From contig CADCUW010000206.1 of NCBI GenBank assembly GCA_902805985.1, forward strand, positions 1 through 6,644: 6,644 bases of DNA, written 5' to 3'. Source of the stretch: an uncultured Rubrobacteraceae bacterium. Its GTDB lineage: Bacteria; Actinomycetota; Rubrobacteria; Rubrobacterales; Rubrobacteraceae. Both the position numbers and the translations under genes were made by a program. Of the stretch, positions 1 to 5,827 are shown one piece after another. The first letter of the stretch is position 1; each line of letters begins with the position of its first letter. The notes under the pieces are model-generated. The model saw only the letters and a program-made list of their open reading frames with translations. It did no database searches and was not told where the DNA came from.

Positions 1-204
1 GCCGCAGACCTAGCCAAAGCCACCGCTACACATATCCGTCACCTCAGTGGCAGAAACCGTCGCGTCGGAGCAATAGAAAGTCTGTGGCGGCTGGAACTGT
101 GCCGCCGTCTGCTACGCGACCCAGTGGCGACGAAAGCGTTCGGGCCGATCCAGCGGGCAGCACCCGCGGCGTATTACCGGTTTTTTGGCGGGCTCTAAGT
201 GCGC
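1..204. other. No supported gene (left edge)
   Basis: I see no gene here. On the minus strand the frame of the neighbouring Lrp/AsnC remnant stays open to a stop at 112-114, but the residues after the domain end do not resemble the family and are probably read-through. A small GCGGG-CAGCA-CCCGC hairpin at 153-167 is followed by a T run only about 20 bases later, so it is not a convincing terminator. Confidence 0.5.
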
Positions 205-494
205 GACGAGTCGAGAAGCGGCCCGCATCAGGCTCCCGGTCTGCTTCATGCGCTCGAAGTCGGGACTGGCCTCCGCCTCCCGGATCACCGGAAATCCCCC
301 CAACTCCGACGTGACGTAGCGGTAGAGGTGGTCGAGGCCCGCGCACAAGACGTTCGCGGCGAGATTGGCGGGCCCACTGACGGCGGCGACGAAGGACGTT
401 TCCCGGTGGCGAGCTCCCGGCCAACGGCGTCCAGTCGCGACGGGGCTACGGTGAGGTACGAGGTGAACGCCATCGTCCAAGACCAGGCTGGCAC
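205..494 (-). pseudogene. Lrp/AsnC-family regulator remnant (ligand-binding domain, frameshifted)
   Basis: This is the C-terminal effector-binding (AsnC/RAM) part of an Lrp/AsnC-type transcription regulator, split over two minus-strand frames. The upstream frame (about 473-408) reads AFTSYLTVAPSRLDAVGREL, matching the first strand and helix of the domain. The downstream frame (about 411-205) reads FVAAVSGPANLAANV, then LDHLYRYVTSELGG, and ends near RMKQTGSLMR. This is the usual order of strand, GPANL-like loop, helix and final strand. The two halves join if one C is restored in a CCC run near 408, giving REL-AHRETSFVAAVSG. The N-terminal helix-turn-helix is not recognisable upstream: only about 60 bases separate the remnant from the LysR stop codon. 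The family binds amino acids or related small molecules and DNA as oligomers, but this copy should be non-functional. The family call rests on domain pattern by eye. Confidence 0.7.
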
Positions 495-558
495 CCCGTC
501 TTCGTAAAGATGGTAGCGGCCGCTCGCCGGACTTTGGCTGCGGCAAAGAGAACAGATA

Positions 559-1470
559 CTACGCGGGCGGGTTGACTATATGTTCGGCCACCTCGACGAA
601 TGCCCGCACCACGGGTGAACTCTCGTCCCGCCTCCACGCCAGCACCAGGTCCCAGCTCGCTTCCGGATCGTACACCGGCCGGCAGACCGCCCCGGGGTTG
701 TTCAGGCCCTCCGGGATGTTGACGGTCAGCGAGACGCCGAGGCCCGAGGCAACCATGCCCGCGATGGACTGCAACGCCACCGAGTCCGACTCCGACCCCG
801 CCGATTCCTGTACCACCCGCGGGCTGAAGCCCGCCTGCCGGCACAGGCCGATCACCCGATCGTGTATGGCCGGTGAGAGGCGGCGGGGCGGGAGCACGAA
901 GTCCTCGTCCGCCAGGGCCGCAAGCGGGACGCGCTCTTCGGAGGCCAGGGGGTGATCTTCGGGCAAAACGGCGAGCAGCGCCTCGCGGGACACCGGCAAC
1001 ACCTCGAGGAAGTCGTGCACCGGCGGGCTCCTGAGCAGGCCCGCGTCTATGCGTCCCTCTTCGAGAGCCCGTACCTGCTGCGGAGTGTAGAGCGACCGCA
1101 GCTCCAGTTCCACGTCCGGGCGATCTTCCCGGAACGCCCTGACGAGGCGGGGCAGCACCTCGTGGGCCGCCGAGCCCACGAACCCCAAAGAGAGCCGCCC
1201 GACCTCCCCGCGATCGGCCCTAACGGCGGCGCGCCTCGCCCTCTCGGCCTGCCCGAGCGTCGCCCGCGCCCCCTCAAGAAACGCCGAGCCCGCCGGCGTC
1301 AGCCGTACCCGGCGCCCGGACCGGTCGAACAACTTGACACCCAGGTCGTCCTCGAGTTTGCGTATCTGCTGGCTCAGGGCCGGCTGGGCGATGCGTAACC
1401 GCTCGGCGGCCCCGCGGAAGTGCAGGTCCTCGGCGACGGCCACGAAGTACCTCAAGTGCCTCAATTCCAA
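559..1470 (-). CDS. LysR-family transcriptional regulator
   Basis: A 303-residue LysR-type regulator, normal length for the family. The N-terminal winged helix-turn-helix (about residues 1-60) opens MELRHLRYFVAVAEDLHF and continues AERLRIAQPALSQQIRKLE, then LGVKLFDR and the wing segment VRLTPAG. A linker helix follows, and a periplasmic-binding-protein-like effector domain fills about residues 88-295 (RLSLGFVGSAAHEVLP onward). I chose the TTG at 1468-1470 because GGGAGG lies 5 bases upstream (1476-1481) and because family members typically begin at MELRHLRYF. An upstream in-frame ATG at 1504-1506 lacks such a site and falls inside the putative operator. The gene diverges from the short-chain dehydrogenase at 1593, so it probably regulates that gene and itself; this is inference from layout. 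One oddity: the usual HFGRAAERL helix reads HFRGAAERL. The effector is unknown. Confidence 0.93.
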   Translation of the reverse strand: MELRHLRYFVAVAEDLHFRGAAERLRIAQPALSQQIRKLEDDLGVKLFDRSGRRVRLTPAGSAFLEGARATLGQAERARRAAVRADRGEVGRLSLGFVGSAAHEVLPRLVRAFREDRPDVELELRSLYTPQQVRALEEGRIDAGLLRSPPVHDFLEVLPVSREALLAVLPEDHPLASEERVPLAALADEDFVLPPRRLSPAIHDRVIGLCRQAGFSPRVVQESAGSESDSVALQSIAGMVASGLGVSLTVNIPEGLNNPGAVCRPVYDPEASWDLVLAWRRDESSPVVRAFVEVAEHIVNPPA

Positions 1471-1475
1471 AGAAA

Positions 1476-1481
1476 CCTCCC
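1476..1481 (-). promoter_or_regulatory. Ribosome binding site deciding the LysR TTG start
   Basis: GGGAGG on the minus strand, separated by TTTCT from the TTG at 1470. It supports the TTG rather than the in-frame ATG 36 bases upstream. Confidence 0.7.
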
Positions 1482-1492
1482 TGCCGCCGTTT

Positions 1493-1542
1493 GATAAGTT
1501 TCGCATATCGTAAAGCTACCAATATTATATTGGACATATCGT
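1493..1542. promoter_or_regulatory. Divergent LysR/SDR control region: LysR-type box, palindrome and direct repeats
   Basis: An AT-rich island sits in otherwise GC-rich DNA. GATA at 1493-1496 and TATC at 1506-1509 form a dyad with the T-N11-A spacing (T1495, A1507) typical of LysR-type recognition boxes. CCAATAT-T-ATATTGG at 1519-1533 is a perfect 15-bp palindrome. CATATCGT occurs twice, at 1504-1511 and 1535-1542, 31 bp apart or about three helical turns. The palindrome contains TATAAT on the minus strand (1529-1524), a candidate -10 for the LysR gene. Its right edge begins TTGGAC (1530-1535), a candidate -35 for the dehydrogenase. Binding here could therefore affect both promoters. Motifs are seen; function is inferred. 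Confidence 0.6.
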
Positions 1543-1556
1543 TTTCTCTGTATAGC
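1530..1556 (+). promoter_or_regulatory. Candidate promoter of the short-chain dehydrogenase
   Basis: TTGGAC at 1530-1535 and TATAGC at 1551-1556 resemble -35 and -10 boxes, but the 15-bp spacing is short. Suboptimal spacing is common at activator-dependent promoters, which fits LysR control. The -35 overlaps the 15-bp palindrome. Confidence 0.4.
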
Positions 1557-1592
1557 ATTGGTGTACATCAGTGTTACGAAGGAAGGATTGCC

Positions 1593-2441
1593 ATGGCGAA
1601 GACCTGGTTTATCACGGGAGCATCCAAGGGGTTCGGCCGCGAGTGGGCCGAAGCCGCGTTGGAGCGCGGCGACAACGTCGCGGCGACCGCGCGCGATACC
1701 GAAGCGCTGCAACCGCTGGTCGGGCGGTACGGAGAGGCGGTGCTGCCGCTCCGTTTGGACGTGACCGATCGTGGCGCGGCGTTCGCCGCCGTGCGGCAGG
1801 CGGCCTCGCACTTCGGCTCGCTCGACGTGGTGGTCAACAACGCCGGCTACGGCCACTTCGCCATGGTCGAGGAACTGGGCGAGGCCGACATCCGCGCGGA
1901 GATGGAGACGAACTTCTTCGGCGCGCTGTGGGTCACCCAGGCGGTGCTGCCGATCATGCGCGGGCAGGGCTCGGGCCGCATCCTGCAGGTGACGAGCGAG
2001 GGCGGAATCCGCGCCTTTCCGCAGTTCGGGGCGTACCACGCCTCGAAGTGGGCGCTCGAGGGTCTGTCCCAATCCGTGTCGCAGGAGGTCGCGGACTTCG
2101 GAATCCGTGTAACGATGGTCGAGCCCGGGCCGTACGCTACGGGCTTCGGCAGCACCGGACTGAAGACGAGCGAGCACAACCCCGCGTATGACACGGTGCG
2201 AGCCGGGTACCAATCGGCGTTCGCGGCGTTAGAGCTCGGCACCGCGAGTGCGACGCGAGGGCCGATCCTCCGGGTCGTAGACGCCGAGGAGCCCCCGTTC
2301 AGGATCTTCTTCGGCAAGTCGCTAGGCCCCGTCACCGAGGAGTACGAGCAGCGCCTGGCGACCTGGCGGGAGTGGCAAGCGGTCTCGCTCGAGGCGTTCG
2401 GTGAGGAGCAGGGCTACCCGGAGCGACTCCGCCACCGCTGA
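1593..2441 (+). CDS. Short-chain dehydrogenase/reductase (classical SDR) family oxidoreductase
   Basis: A 282-residue cytoplasmic NAD(P)-dependent oxidoreductase of the classical SDR superfamily. The cofactor motif TGASKGFG is at residues 8-15 and the acidic LDVTD segment is near 55-59. NNAG is at 82-85, and the active site is N107, S135 (QVTSEGG), Y148 and K152 in YHASK. PGP at 178-180 precedes the substrate lid. An arginine in ATARD (R34), where NADP(H)-preferring members often place a basic residue, suggests NADP(H) preference. The C-terminal extension past residue 230 is typical of the roughly 280-residue subgroup annotated generically as SDR oxidoreductases. The ATG at 1593 is preceded by GAAGGAAGGA at 1578-1587; upstream in-frame starts would add a tail with no family resemblance and overlap the control region. 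It diverges from the LysR gene, its likely regulator. The substrate cannot be predicted. Confidence 0.95.
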   Translation: MAKTWFITGASKGFGREWAEAALERGDNVAATARDTEALQPLVGRYGEAVLPLRLDVTDRGAAFAAVRQAASHFGSLDVVVNNAGYGHFAMVEELGEADIRAEMETNFFGALWVTQAVLPIMRGQGSGRILQVTSEGGIRAFPQFGAYHASKWALEGLSQSVSQEVADFGIRVTMVEPGPYATGFGSTGLKTSEHNPAYDTVRAGYQSAFAALELGTASATRGPILRVVDAEEPPFRIFFGKSLGPVTEEYEQRLATWREWQAVSLEAFGEEQGYPERLRHR

Positions 2442-2728
2442 GCGCGACTACGCAGGTCGTGCCGAACCACAAGAAGCAGCAATCGTCGGCCATAAAGCAA
2501 AGCGGCAAACAGGCCGGCCCCCTCCGCGTCGACGGACCGGAAAAGGTCTCGACCACGGGGCCGGACAGGTGCCAACGTTCGGCCGGGTTCAGGTATCCAC
2601 GCAGGCATCGGCGACGACGAGCATCTCCCTTCCGGTCGGCACCCACTCGGGTTGCCAGGAGCGCTGTGGACACCCGCTCGCCCAGATCCCCGCGCGGACG
2701 CGGACCCCGAAGACCGTGGGACGGCGGT
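2442..2728. other. Gene-free stretch beside the transposase remnant
   Basis: Short open frames exist on both strands, but none has a recognisable domain, ribosome site or family-like composition. The part nearest the transposase stop (about 2665-2728) is probably the non-coding end of the old insertion element. A TGT at 2665-2667 is a possible terminus. I see no terminator for the dehydrogenase. Confidence 0.5.
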
Positions 2729-3250
2729 TCAGCCCCAGGCCGCGTGGAAGGAAAACAGGGCCTGCTGCAGCGAGGCGGGCCGTGGCCTCCTGGGCGCGTA
2801 GTCTCCCAGCCTCACGGCCTTCACATTCTCCGCGCTCGGAGAGTGTGAAGAGCCGAGGTTGCGCTAGCCGGAGCGAAGTCCCGAAGAGCACCGGGTGTCT
2901 CAAGGCACTCGGCTTGTCCGTCCCGGTTGCGAACTCCACTGCGTAGCGGCTGAGTGGCTCGCCAGCGTGCTCCACGGTGAGCGTCTTCTCCCTGAGCCAC
3001 AGCGCCGCCTCCCTACCCGCCAGGGCCTCCTCACCGGACACCCTCCATCGCCGCCACACGGCGTACCCGAACGCGTCCAGCACGCCGAGGAGTGCTCGGC
3101 GAAGAACGTCCGGTCGAGGTCCGCCGGGAGTAGCCGCGCTTCCCTAAGTACCCCGAGCACCTCGGCAGGGGAGCGCTTGCCGTCGGGGCGTCCCTCGTGG
3201 GCTTGGTGGTACTGGGCGTTGTACTCCTCGATTCACCTCTCGTGCGCCCC
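2729..3250 (-). pseudogene. DDE transposase C-terminal remnant (IS481/integrase-core type)
   Basis: The 3' part of an integrase-core transposase, readable across three minus-strand frames. From about 3244, HER is followed by a TGA (3233-3235) where family members have Trp. The frame continues IEEYNAQYHQAHEGRPDGKR, then SPAEVLG and LLPADLDRTFFAEHS, matching the end of the catalytic core. A net -1 frameshift near 3084-3088 leads into VLDAFGYAVWRRWRV, TLTVEHAGEPLSRYAVEFAT and LAQPRLFTLSE, a C-terminal beta-barrel-like domain. A second frameshift near 2820-2840 leads to KAVRLGDYAPRRPRPASLQQ and ends AAWG with a TGA at 2729-2731. The catalytic DDE residues would lie upstream and are absent: homology stops at about 3250, where MDR-type sequence begins. 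With one nonsense mutation, two frameshifts and no N-terminus, it cannot encode a working transposase. IS481 assignment is by general resemblance. Confidence 0.75.
2819..2850. repeat. 14-bp inverted repeat inside the transposase remnant
   Basis: CTTCACATTCTCCG and CGGAGAGTGTGAAG flank a 4-base loop (CGCT), pairing at 13 of 14 positions. It sits exactly where the transposase changes frame between LFTLSE and KAVRL. It may mark a deletion junction rather than a functional hairpin. No T run follows it on either strand. Confidence 0.6.
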
Positions 3251-3733
3251 CGTAGTTCTCCACCGCCGCGAAGTCGATGATCGTGTCTATACGCTCGGGC
3301 CGGACCCCGAGGTTCAACGCGAGCTCGACGTAGCCCGAGCCGAAGGTGTCGATGAAGGCGTTCGCCTCGCCGCCGGACGCTTCCCCGATGCGGTCGGCCT
3401 GACCTTCGCCGTAGACGATCGGGATGACGCCGTGGGAGCGCAGCCACTCGTGGTTAGCCCCGCTAGCCAACCCGATCACCTCCGTCCCCGCGTTCTTAGC
3501 CAACTGCACGGCTATCGAACCGACCCCTCCCGCGGCACCCGAGACGACCAGGGTGTCGCCCTCGCCGGCCGACACGGCCTGCACCGCCGCGCACGCCGTC
3601 GTCCCGTCACTCGCCAGCCCTGGGGACAGCCCTGGATACAGCCCTGGATACAGCCCTGGATACGATTAGCAGGGGTAGATTCACGCTTAGGCGCCGCTCT
3701 CCGTGTTTGCGGCCAGGCGATCGTTTCGTTCAT
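3250..3733 (-). pseudogene. MDR-family NADP-dependent oxidoreductase remnant (quinone oxidoreductase-like)
   Basis: A broken medium-chain dehydrogenase/reductase gene. The preserved part, about 3620-3253, reads GLASDGTTACAAVQAV, then GDTLVVSGAAGGVGS, IAVQLAKNAGTEVIGLAS, DAFIDTFG-like AFIDTFGSGY and FAAVENYGG. This is the Rossmann cofactor domain with the AAGGVG nucleotide-binding loop and no visible zinc-site residues. Intact family members are about 310 residues; the C-terminal end is missing because transposase sequence begins at about 3250. Upstream, an in-frame TAA (3666-3668) and a 12-bp tandem repeat replace most of the N-terminal catalytic domain. A possible original start survives at ATG 3731-3733, with GAAGGAAA just upstream and a beginning MNETIAWPQTRRAA, but it is in another frame. 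That start assignment is tentative, whereas the Rossmann assignment is strong. A GTG at 3582-3584 could only initiate a truncated fragment. Confidence 0.75.
3614..3663. repeat. 12-bp tandem repeat (three exact units plus one degenerate)
   Basis: The unit ACAGCCCTGGAT occurs exactly at 3626-3637, 3638-3649 and 3650-3661. A diverged copy (CCAGCCCTGGGG) at 3614-3625 precedes them. Twelve bases equal four codons, so on the minus strand in the MDR frame the array reads YPGL YPGL YPGL SPGL directly before ASDGTT. It lies at the point where the MDR N-terminal domain is lost. Confidence 0.9.
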
Positions 3734-3950
3734 GGTTTCCTTCGTCTCCGCTGCGTTCTAGCGGGGCATCCTTCTCTGCTCCGAATGTCTGCCGGGTTCG
3801 GTACAGGGAGCACGGCCCGCGCGGGGGCGCCGCCCCCGGTGGTGAGGATCGAATCTCAGGGCTCGAACAGGGCGCCGGCGCGGCGGTCGAAGCGGCCGTA
3901 GAGCCGCCCGCGGAACCGGCCAAGCCGCCCGACCCCGGCCCGACACACCC
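3734..3950. other. Intergenic stretch after the TetR gene
   Basis: No gene is supported. A GC-only hairpin at 3822-3838 (CGGGGGC, loop GCC, GCCCCCG) lies downstream of the TetR stop. It lacks a T run on either strand, so termination there is uncertain. A purine-rich ribosome-site-like stretch near 3740 belongs to the MDR remnant start. Confidence 0.45.
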
Positions 3951-4538
3951 CTAGGCCCCGCGCTCCCCGGACCGGAGGAGCCCGTGGGCGAAGGCGCCGA
4001 CCAGCTTGCGGAAGCTCTCGTCCGGGTCCAAGGACACGCCGAAGCCCCCGGCCTCTTCCAGGGTGGCGAAGCCGTGGGCCACGCTCCTGAGGCCCCTCGC
4101 GGCGTGGACGGCCTCTTCGCCGCGCACACCGCAGGAGGCGAGCACGGCCAAGACCGGCTCCAGAGCCTCCCCCACGGCCGCGGCGAGGTCGGGGTCGTCG
4201 GGGTCGGAGAACCGGTAGGAGCGCACGGTGGCCCCGTAGAGCCCCGGCCTCTCCTTGACAAAGGACCGGTAGGCCGCGGCGAGCGCGAAGATGCCCTCGT
4301 CGCCCGCCTTGCCCGCGGCGGCGCGCGACAGGCTCCGCCCCAGCTCCCGCCGCCCCATCAGGGCCAGCTCGCGTCTCAGGCCCGAAAGGCCCTCCACGTG
4401 GTTGTACAGCGAGGGCTTGCGCACGCCGAGGCGCTCGGCGAGGCGGGCGAGCGACAGCTCCTCGCCCGCCCCTTCTTCGTCGACCAGGGCGGCGGCGGCC
4501 TCGACGACCGCCGCCCGATTGAGCCCGGACCTAGGCAC
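3951..4538 (-). CDS. TetR-family transcriptional regulator with WHG-type C-terminal domain
   Basis: A 195-residue one-component repressor-type regulator, normal TetR length. The N-terminal DNA-binding domain (about residues 6-52) includes RAAVVEAAAALVDEEG and the helix-turn-helix LSLARLAERLGVRKPSLYNH. The helical ligand-binding half has AAAYRSFVKERPGLY and later RGLRSVAHGFATLEEAGGFG, matching the WHG-motif subgroup (TetR_C_33 type); its ligand is unknown. I chose GTG at 4536-4538, which begins VPRSGLNRAA. It lies 11 bases past the stop of the metallo-hydrolase gene (4550), with a weak AGGGA upstream. Reading further upstream yields only the out-of-frame hydrolase gene. It is the last gene of the unit that starts at 5756, and most likely controls that unit through the palindrome at 5791-5827. 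That link is inference. Confidence 0.92.
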   Translation of the reverse strand: MPRSGLNRAAVVEAAAALVDEEGAGEELSLARLAERLGVRKPSLYNHVEGLSGLRRELALMGRRELGRSLSRAAAGKAGDEGIFALAAAYRSFVKERPGLYGATVRSYRFSDPDDPDLAAAVGEALEPVLAVLASCGVRGEEAVHAARGLRSVAHGFATLEEAGGFGVSLDPDESFRKLVGAFAHGLLRSGERGA

Positions 4539-4549
4539 GTCGTGAATCC

Positions 4550-5278
4550 CTACCCGGCACGCCGCCCGCCTCCGGCCTTGCGCCCCGCCTCTGCTATGGC
4601 GCGGTCCATCGCTCCGAGCGGGTCCTCTATGACGGGGCCGTGGCCGACGGCCAAGCGCGAGGGGTCGAGCCCGCGCAGCGCGCGGGCGCTCTCGAGGGCG
4701 GTGGCGAGGCTCCAGGTGGCGAGCGCCGGGAAGGGAAAAAGCGGCCTCAGCACGCCGGCGACGGCGATGCCGGCGCGGGTCTGGAAGGCGTCGCCGGCCA
4801 CGAGCGTACCGTCCCTGGTGTCGAGGAAGGCCACGTGCCCGGGCGTGTGCCCCGGCGCGGCCACCACCGCCAGGGAGCCCACCCGGTCGCCGGGGGAGAT
4901 TTCCCCGGTGGGCCGGGTCTGCGTGGTCTTCCACGAGCCGCGCAGCTTGCCCCGGCTCCGCTCCTCCGGCTCCAGCTCCATGTCTCCCCGCAAAAACCGC
5001 GTCTCCCTCGCGGGCACCAGTACCTCCGCCTCGGGCAGGGCGTTGCGCAAGCCGTCCAGGGAACCGACGTGGTCGGCGTGCGCGTGGGTGAGCGCGATGC
5101 GCCTTATCTCGCCGCCGCGCTCTTTGGCTATCCCCAGGATCTCCCGCTCGCCGCCTCCGAGGCCCGCGTCGACCAGCGTGAAGCCGTCCTCCTCGCGCAC
5201 CAGGTAGACGTTGACCGGGAACACCCTGGGGTAACGCGTGATCCGCACCAAGTGCTCACCGTAAGCCGCTACTTCCAT
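4550..5278 (-). CDS. MBL-fold metallo-hydrolase
   Basis: A 242-residue metallo-beta-lactamase-fold hydrolase, presumably cytoplasmic since no signal peptide is seen. The dinuclear metal site is complete: H65, H67, D69 and H70 in THAHADHVGS, H144 in APGHTPGH, D163 in VAGDAFQT, and H213 in VGHGP. VDAGLGGG near residues 36-43 is the usual lead-in strand and turn. Between about 90 and 130 a charged insert (RETRFLRGDMELEPEERSRG) probably forms the cap over the active site. The family hydrolyses thioesters, phosphodiesters, lactones and others; nothing here fixes the substrate. The ATG is preceded by AAGGAGGAAGAAG, a very strong ribosome site. It starts 52 bases after the DUF4260 stop and ends 11 bases before the TetR start, so co-transcription is likely. 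Confidence 0.95.
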   Translation of the reverse strand: MEVAAYGEHLVRITRYPRVFPVNVYLVREEDGFTLVDAGLGGGEREILGIAKERGGEIRRIALTHAHADHVGSLDGLRNALPEAEVLVPARETRFLRGDMELEPEERSRGKLRGSWKTTQTRPTGEISPGDRVGSLAVVAAPGHTPGHVAFLDTRDGTLVAGDAFQTRAGIAVAGVLRPLFPFPALATWSLATALESARALRGLDPSRLAVGHGPVIEDPLGAMDRAIAEAGRKAGGGRRAG

Positions 5279-5330
5279 CTTCTTCCTCCTTGCTCTCGTC
5301 CGTCGTCGCTCGCGGCCCTCCCAGGGGCCC

Positions 5331-5756
5331 CTAGAGCCGCCCCAGGTGCGTGTCCCCGAAGCCGCTCGGGTACTTCAGCCCGTAGCCGAGCATCCGGTCC
5401 ATGCCGATGTGGGCGAGCCACACCAGGGCAACGCGGACGGCGAGCGGGGCCCCCGCCAGCAGACCCACGATCCCCAGCGCCGCTGGGAGCGGGTAGGAGT
5501 GGAAGGCGTTGTAGGCCGCCGCCCCGACCTTGGGTCCCGCCAGGTAGCCCAGCATGGACAAGTCGGGCGCCAACAGGAGCAGCGCGAACAGCCACCAGTT
5601 CCCCCCGTTCGACCAGTACAGCAGCGCGCCCCCGGCCAACATCGCCGCCCCCTCCGCCCTCAGCATCGTCGCCGGGCGCGCCAGGAAGAAGGAACCCGAA
5701 GCCCCACCCCCCGTCGCCGTCGTTCCCCGCAACTCCCGATCCATCATCGTCTTCAC
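5331..5756 (-). CDS. DUF4260 family membrane protein
   Basis: A 141-residue hydrophobic protein that I recognise as DUF4260. Its hallmarks are LRAEGAAM (32-39), APDLSMLGYLAGPKVGA (63-79), YNAFHSYPLP (82-91) and the C-terminal HIGMDRMLGYGLKY with SGFGDTHLG. About three to four membrane segments are visible (roughly 37-47, 55-71, 91-105 and 107-118), so it should sit in the cytoplasmic membrane. The biochemical role of the family is unknown to me. The conserved D66, H86, H116 and D120 look more like functional than structural residues. I chose GTG at 5754-5756 because AAAGGAG (5763-5769) lies 6 bases upstream. The first 25 residues, rich in Gly, Thr and Ser, look like a variable leader, so ATG codons at residues 4 or 5 are alternatives. 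It is the first gene of the unit with the MBL hydrolase and TetR regulator. Confidence 0.9.
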   Translation of the reverse strand: MKTMMDRELRGTTATGGGASGSFFLARPATMLRAEGAAMLAGGALLYWSNGGNWWLFALLLLAPDLSMLGYLAGPKVGAAAYNAFHSYPLPAALGIVGLLAGAPLAVRVALVWLAHIGMDRMLGYGLKYPSGFGDTHLGRL

Positions 5757-5790
5757 CTTCGGCTCCTTTCGGCGGACCCGCCGCCCGTTT

Positions 5791-5827
5791 AACTAATTAT
5801 GATAGTTATATACTATTATTGTTAGTT
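5791..5827. promoter_or_regulatory. Candidate operator: 37-bp imperfect palindrome
   Basis: The left arm AACTAATTATGATAGT (5791-5806) and right arm ACTATTATTGTTAGTT (5812-5827) pair at 13 of 16 positions around a TATAT centre. The innermost 15 bp (ATAGT-TATAT-ACTAT) are perfectly symmetric. The element covers the -10 box and the -35/-10 spacer of the minus-strand promoter, the position expected for repression. Its size suits a TetR-type dimer or pair of dimers. Assignment to the TetR protein at 3951-4538 is inference from linkage. Confidence 0.7.

Noticed and set aside
153..185. Hairpin plus T run as an intrinsic terminator on the plus strand
   Set aside because: The T run starts about 20 bases after the stem, and no plus-strand gene precedes it.
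952..1398. Plus-strand open frame opposite the LysR gene
   Set aside because: It is an antisense shadow with biased composition and no start signal.
2401..2730. Small proteins on either strand between the SDR and the transposase remnant
   Set aside because: No ribosome site, no domain and no continuity with MDR C-terminal motifs. I looked specifically for the missing MDR C-terminus here and did not find it.
3614..3663. CRISPR-like or iteron array
   Set aside because: The repeats are contiguous 12-mers with no spacers, and no cas, rep or origin features are nearby.
2895..3761. Plus-strand 288-codon open frame across the transposase and MDR remnants
   Set aside because: No family resemblance. 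It includes the tandem repeat read as QPWI units, and the minus strand explains the sequence better as two decayed genes.
3822..3838. Strong GC hairpin as a terminator for the TetR unit
   Set aside because: It has a 7-bp stem and 3-base loop but no T run on either strand. Such palindromes are frequent by chance in DNA this GC-rich.
3840..3900. tRNA-like TTCGAATC-type segment
   Set aside because: The stretch around GATCGAATCTCAGG does not fold into a cloverleaf with matching acceptor and anticodon arms.
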